DNA from: Myxococcales bacterium
GTDB taxonomy: Bacteria > Myxococcota_A > Polyangia > Polyangiales > Polyangiaceae
Length of the DNA: 5,904 bases
Assembly: GCA_013298325.1 (NCBI GenBank)
Contig: JAAFHJ010000329.1
Location: 1-5,904 of the forward strand
Reading direction: 5' to 3'
The notes under the pieces were generated by a model. That model was not told the DNA's origin, searched no databases, and saw only the letters and a list, made by a program, of their open reading frames with translations. A program made the translations under genes and the position numbers. Positions 5,723 through 5,904 of this stretch are shown here, piece by piece. Numbering within the stretch: the stretch's first letter is position 1; every line of letters starts with the position of its first letter.

Positions 5723-5904
5723 GTGAAGAATCACCTCGCTACGTTCGCCAAAGGTCTTTCCGCCCTCTTCGCCATTTCGCAACTTGCCGGCTGCGGAATC
5801 ATCAAAGTCAATATGCCCGGCGGAAGTAGCGGCGGAAGCAGCGGGGGGGCGGTGGAAATCCCCTTTCAGCGCTTACCGGGAACTACGATCAGGGCGCCTT
5901 GGAG
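5723..5904 (+). CDS. Putative lipoprotein (partial, C-terminus beyond window)
   Basis: The frame from GTG 5723 stays open to the window end, giving 60 codons. Residues 1-24 form a lipoprotein signal peptide: Lys2 and His4, a hydrophobic core around LSALFAIS, and the lipobox LAGC with the lipid Cys at 24. After GIIKVNMP comes a Gly/Ser linker (GGSSGGSSGG, 33-42), typical of a flexible tether from the membrane. Gly at +2 carries no inner-membrane retention signal by the E. coli rule. The linker contains seven Gs in a row (5843-5849). The frame continued from the start then reads AVEIPFQRLPGTTIRAPW. A frame with one extra G would read NPLSALTGNYDQGALE, which looks more like a folded protein. A sequence error or a true frameshift at the G run is possible. 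No family is recognised from the visible part. The signal peptide call is firm; anything past residue 42 is uncertain. Confidence 0.75.
   Translation, partial: MKNHLATFAKGLSALFAISQLAGCGIIKVNMPGGSSGGSSGGAVEIPFQRLPGTTIRAPW

Noticed and set aside
5596..5829. A 77-codon plus-strand frame overlapping the last lipoprotein start
   Set aside because: It has no ribosome-binding site and a basic, low-complexity product, and it conflicts with the well-supported GTG at 5723.

Overview
The window looks like chromosomal DNA of a high-GC bacterium. A myxobacterium of the Polyangiales type (Myxococcota) is the likeliest source. This rests on high GC with G/C-rich third codon positions, three lipoproteins in under 6 kb, and an acidic Asp/Glu/Thr-rich tether behind one lipobox. 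It is an inference from style, not from a marker gene. No phage, insertion sequence, CRISPR array or tRNA is visible, and most of the window is ordinary housekeeping sequence.

Layout. Positions 1-432 (minus) hold the N-terminal 144 residues of a lipid-anchored c-type cytochrome that runs off the left edge. A hairpin at about 491-520 separates it from a complete minus-strand lipoprotein of unknown function (549-1346). A 112-bp divergent spacer follows. Then come three plus-strand genes with 47-bp and 71-bp gaps: panB (1459-2373, pantothenate synthesis), glk (2421-3401, glucokinase, GTG start) and tkt (3473-5500, transketolase). A strong intrinsic terminator closes the group at 5520-5560. After a gene-free stretch of about 160 bp, a third lipoprotein gene starts at 5723 with a clear Shine-Dalgarno site and a GTG, and runs off the right edge.

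How the genes relate. glk feeds glucose into glucose-6-phosphate, and transketolase exchanges carbon between glycolysis and the non-oxidative pentose phosphate pathway. Together they form a small sugar-metabolism unit. panB makes ketopantoate for coenzyme A and has no obvious direct link to the other two. Co-transcription is suggested by strand and spacing only.

The points most worth a second look are: (a) the stretch 5562-5675, which has a C-GGAA-G hairpin and several short matches, in order, to bacterial 4.5S/SRP RNA, but lacks the normally near-invariant AGCA side of the internal loop; (b) a run of seven Gs early in the last lipoprotein gene, after which a different frame reads more like protein; and (c) an inverted repeat spanning the panB stop codon just before the glk ribosome-binding site. 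Both edge genes are partial.
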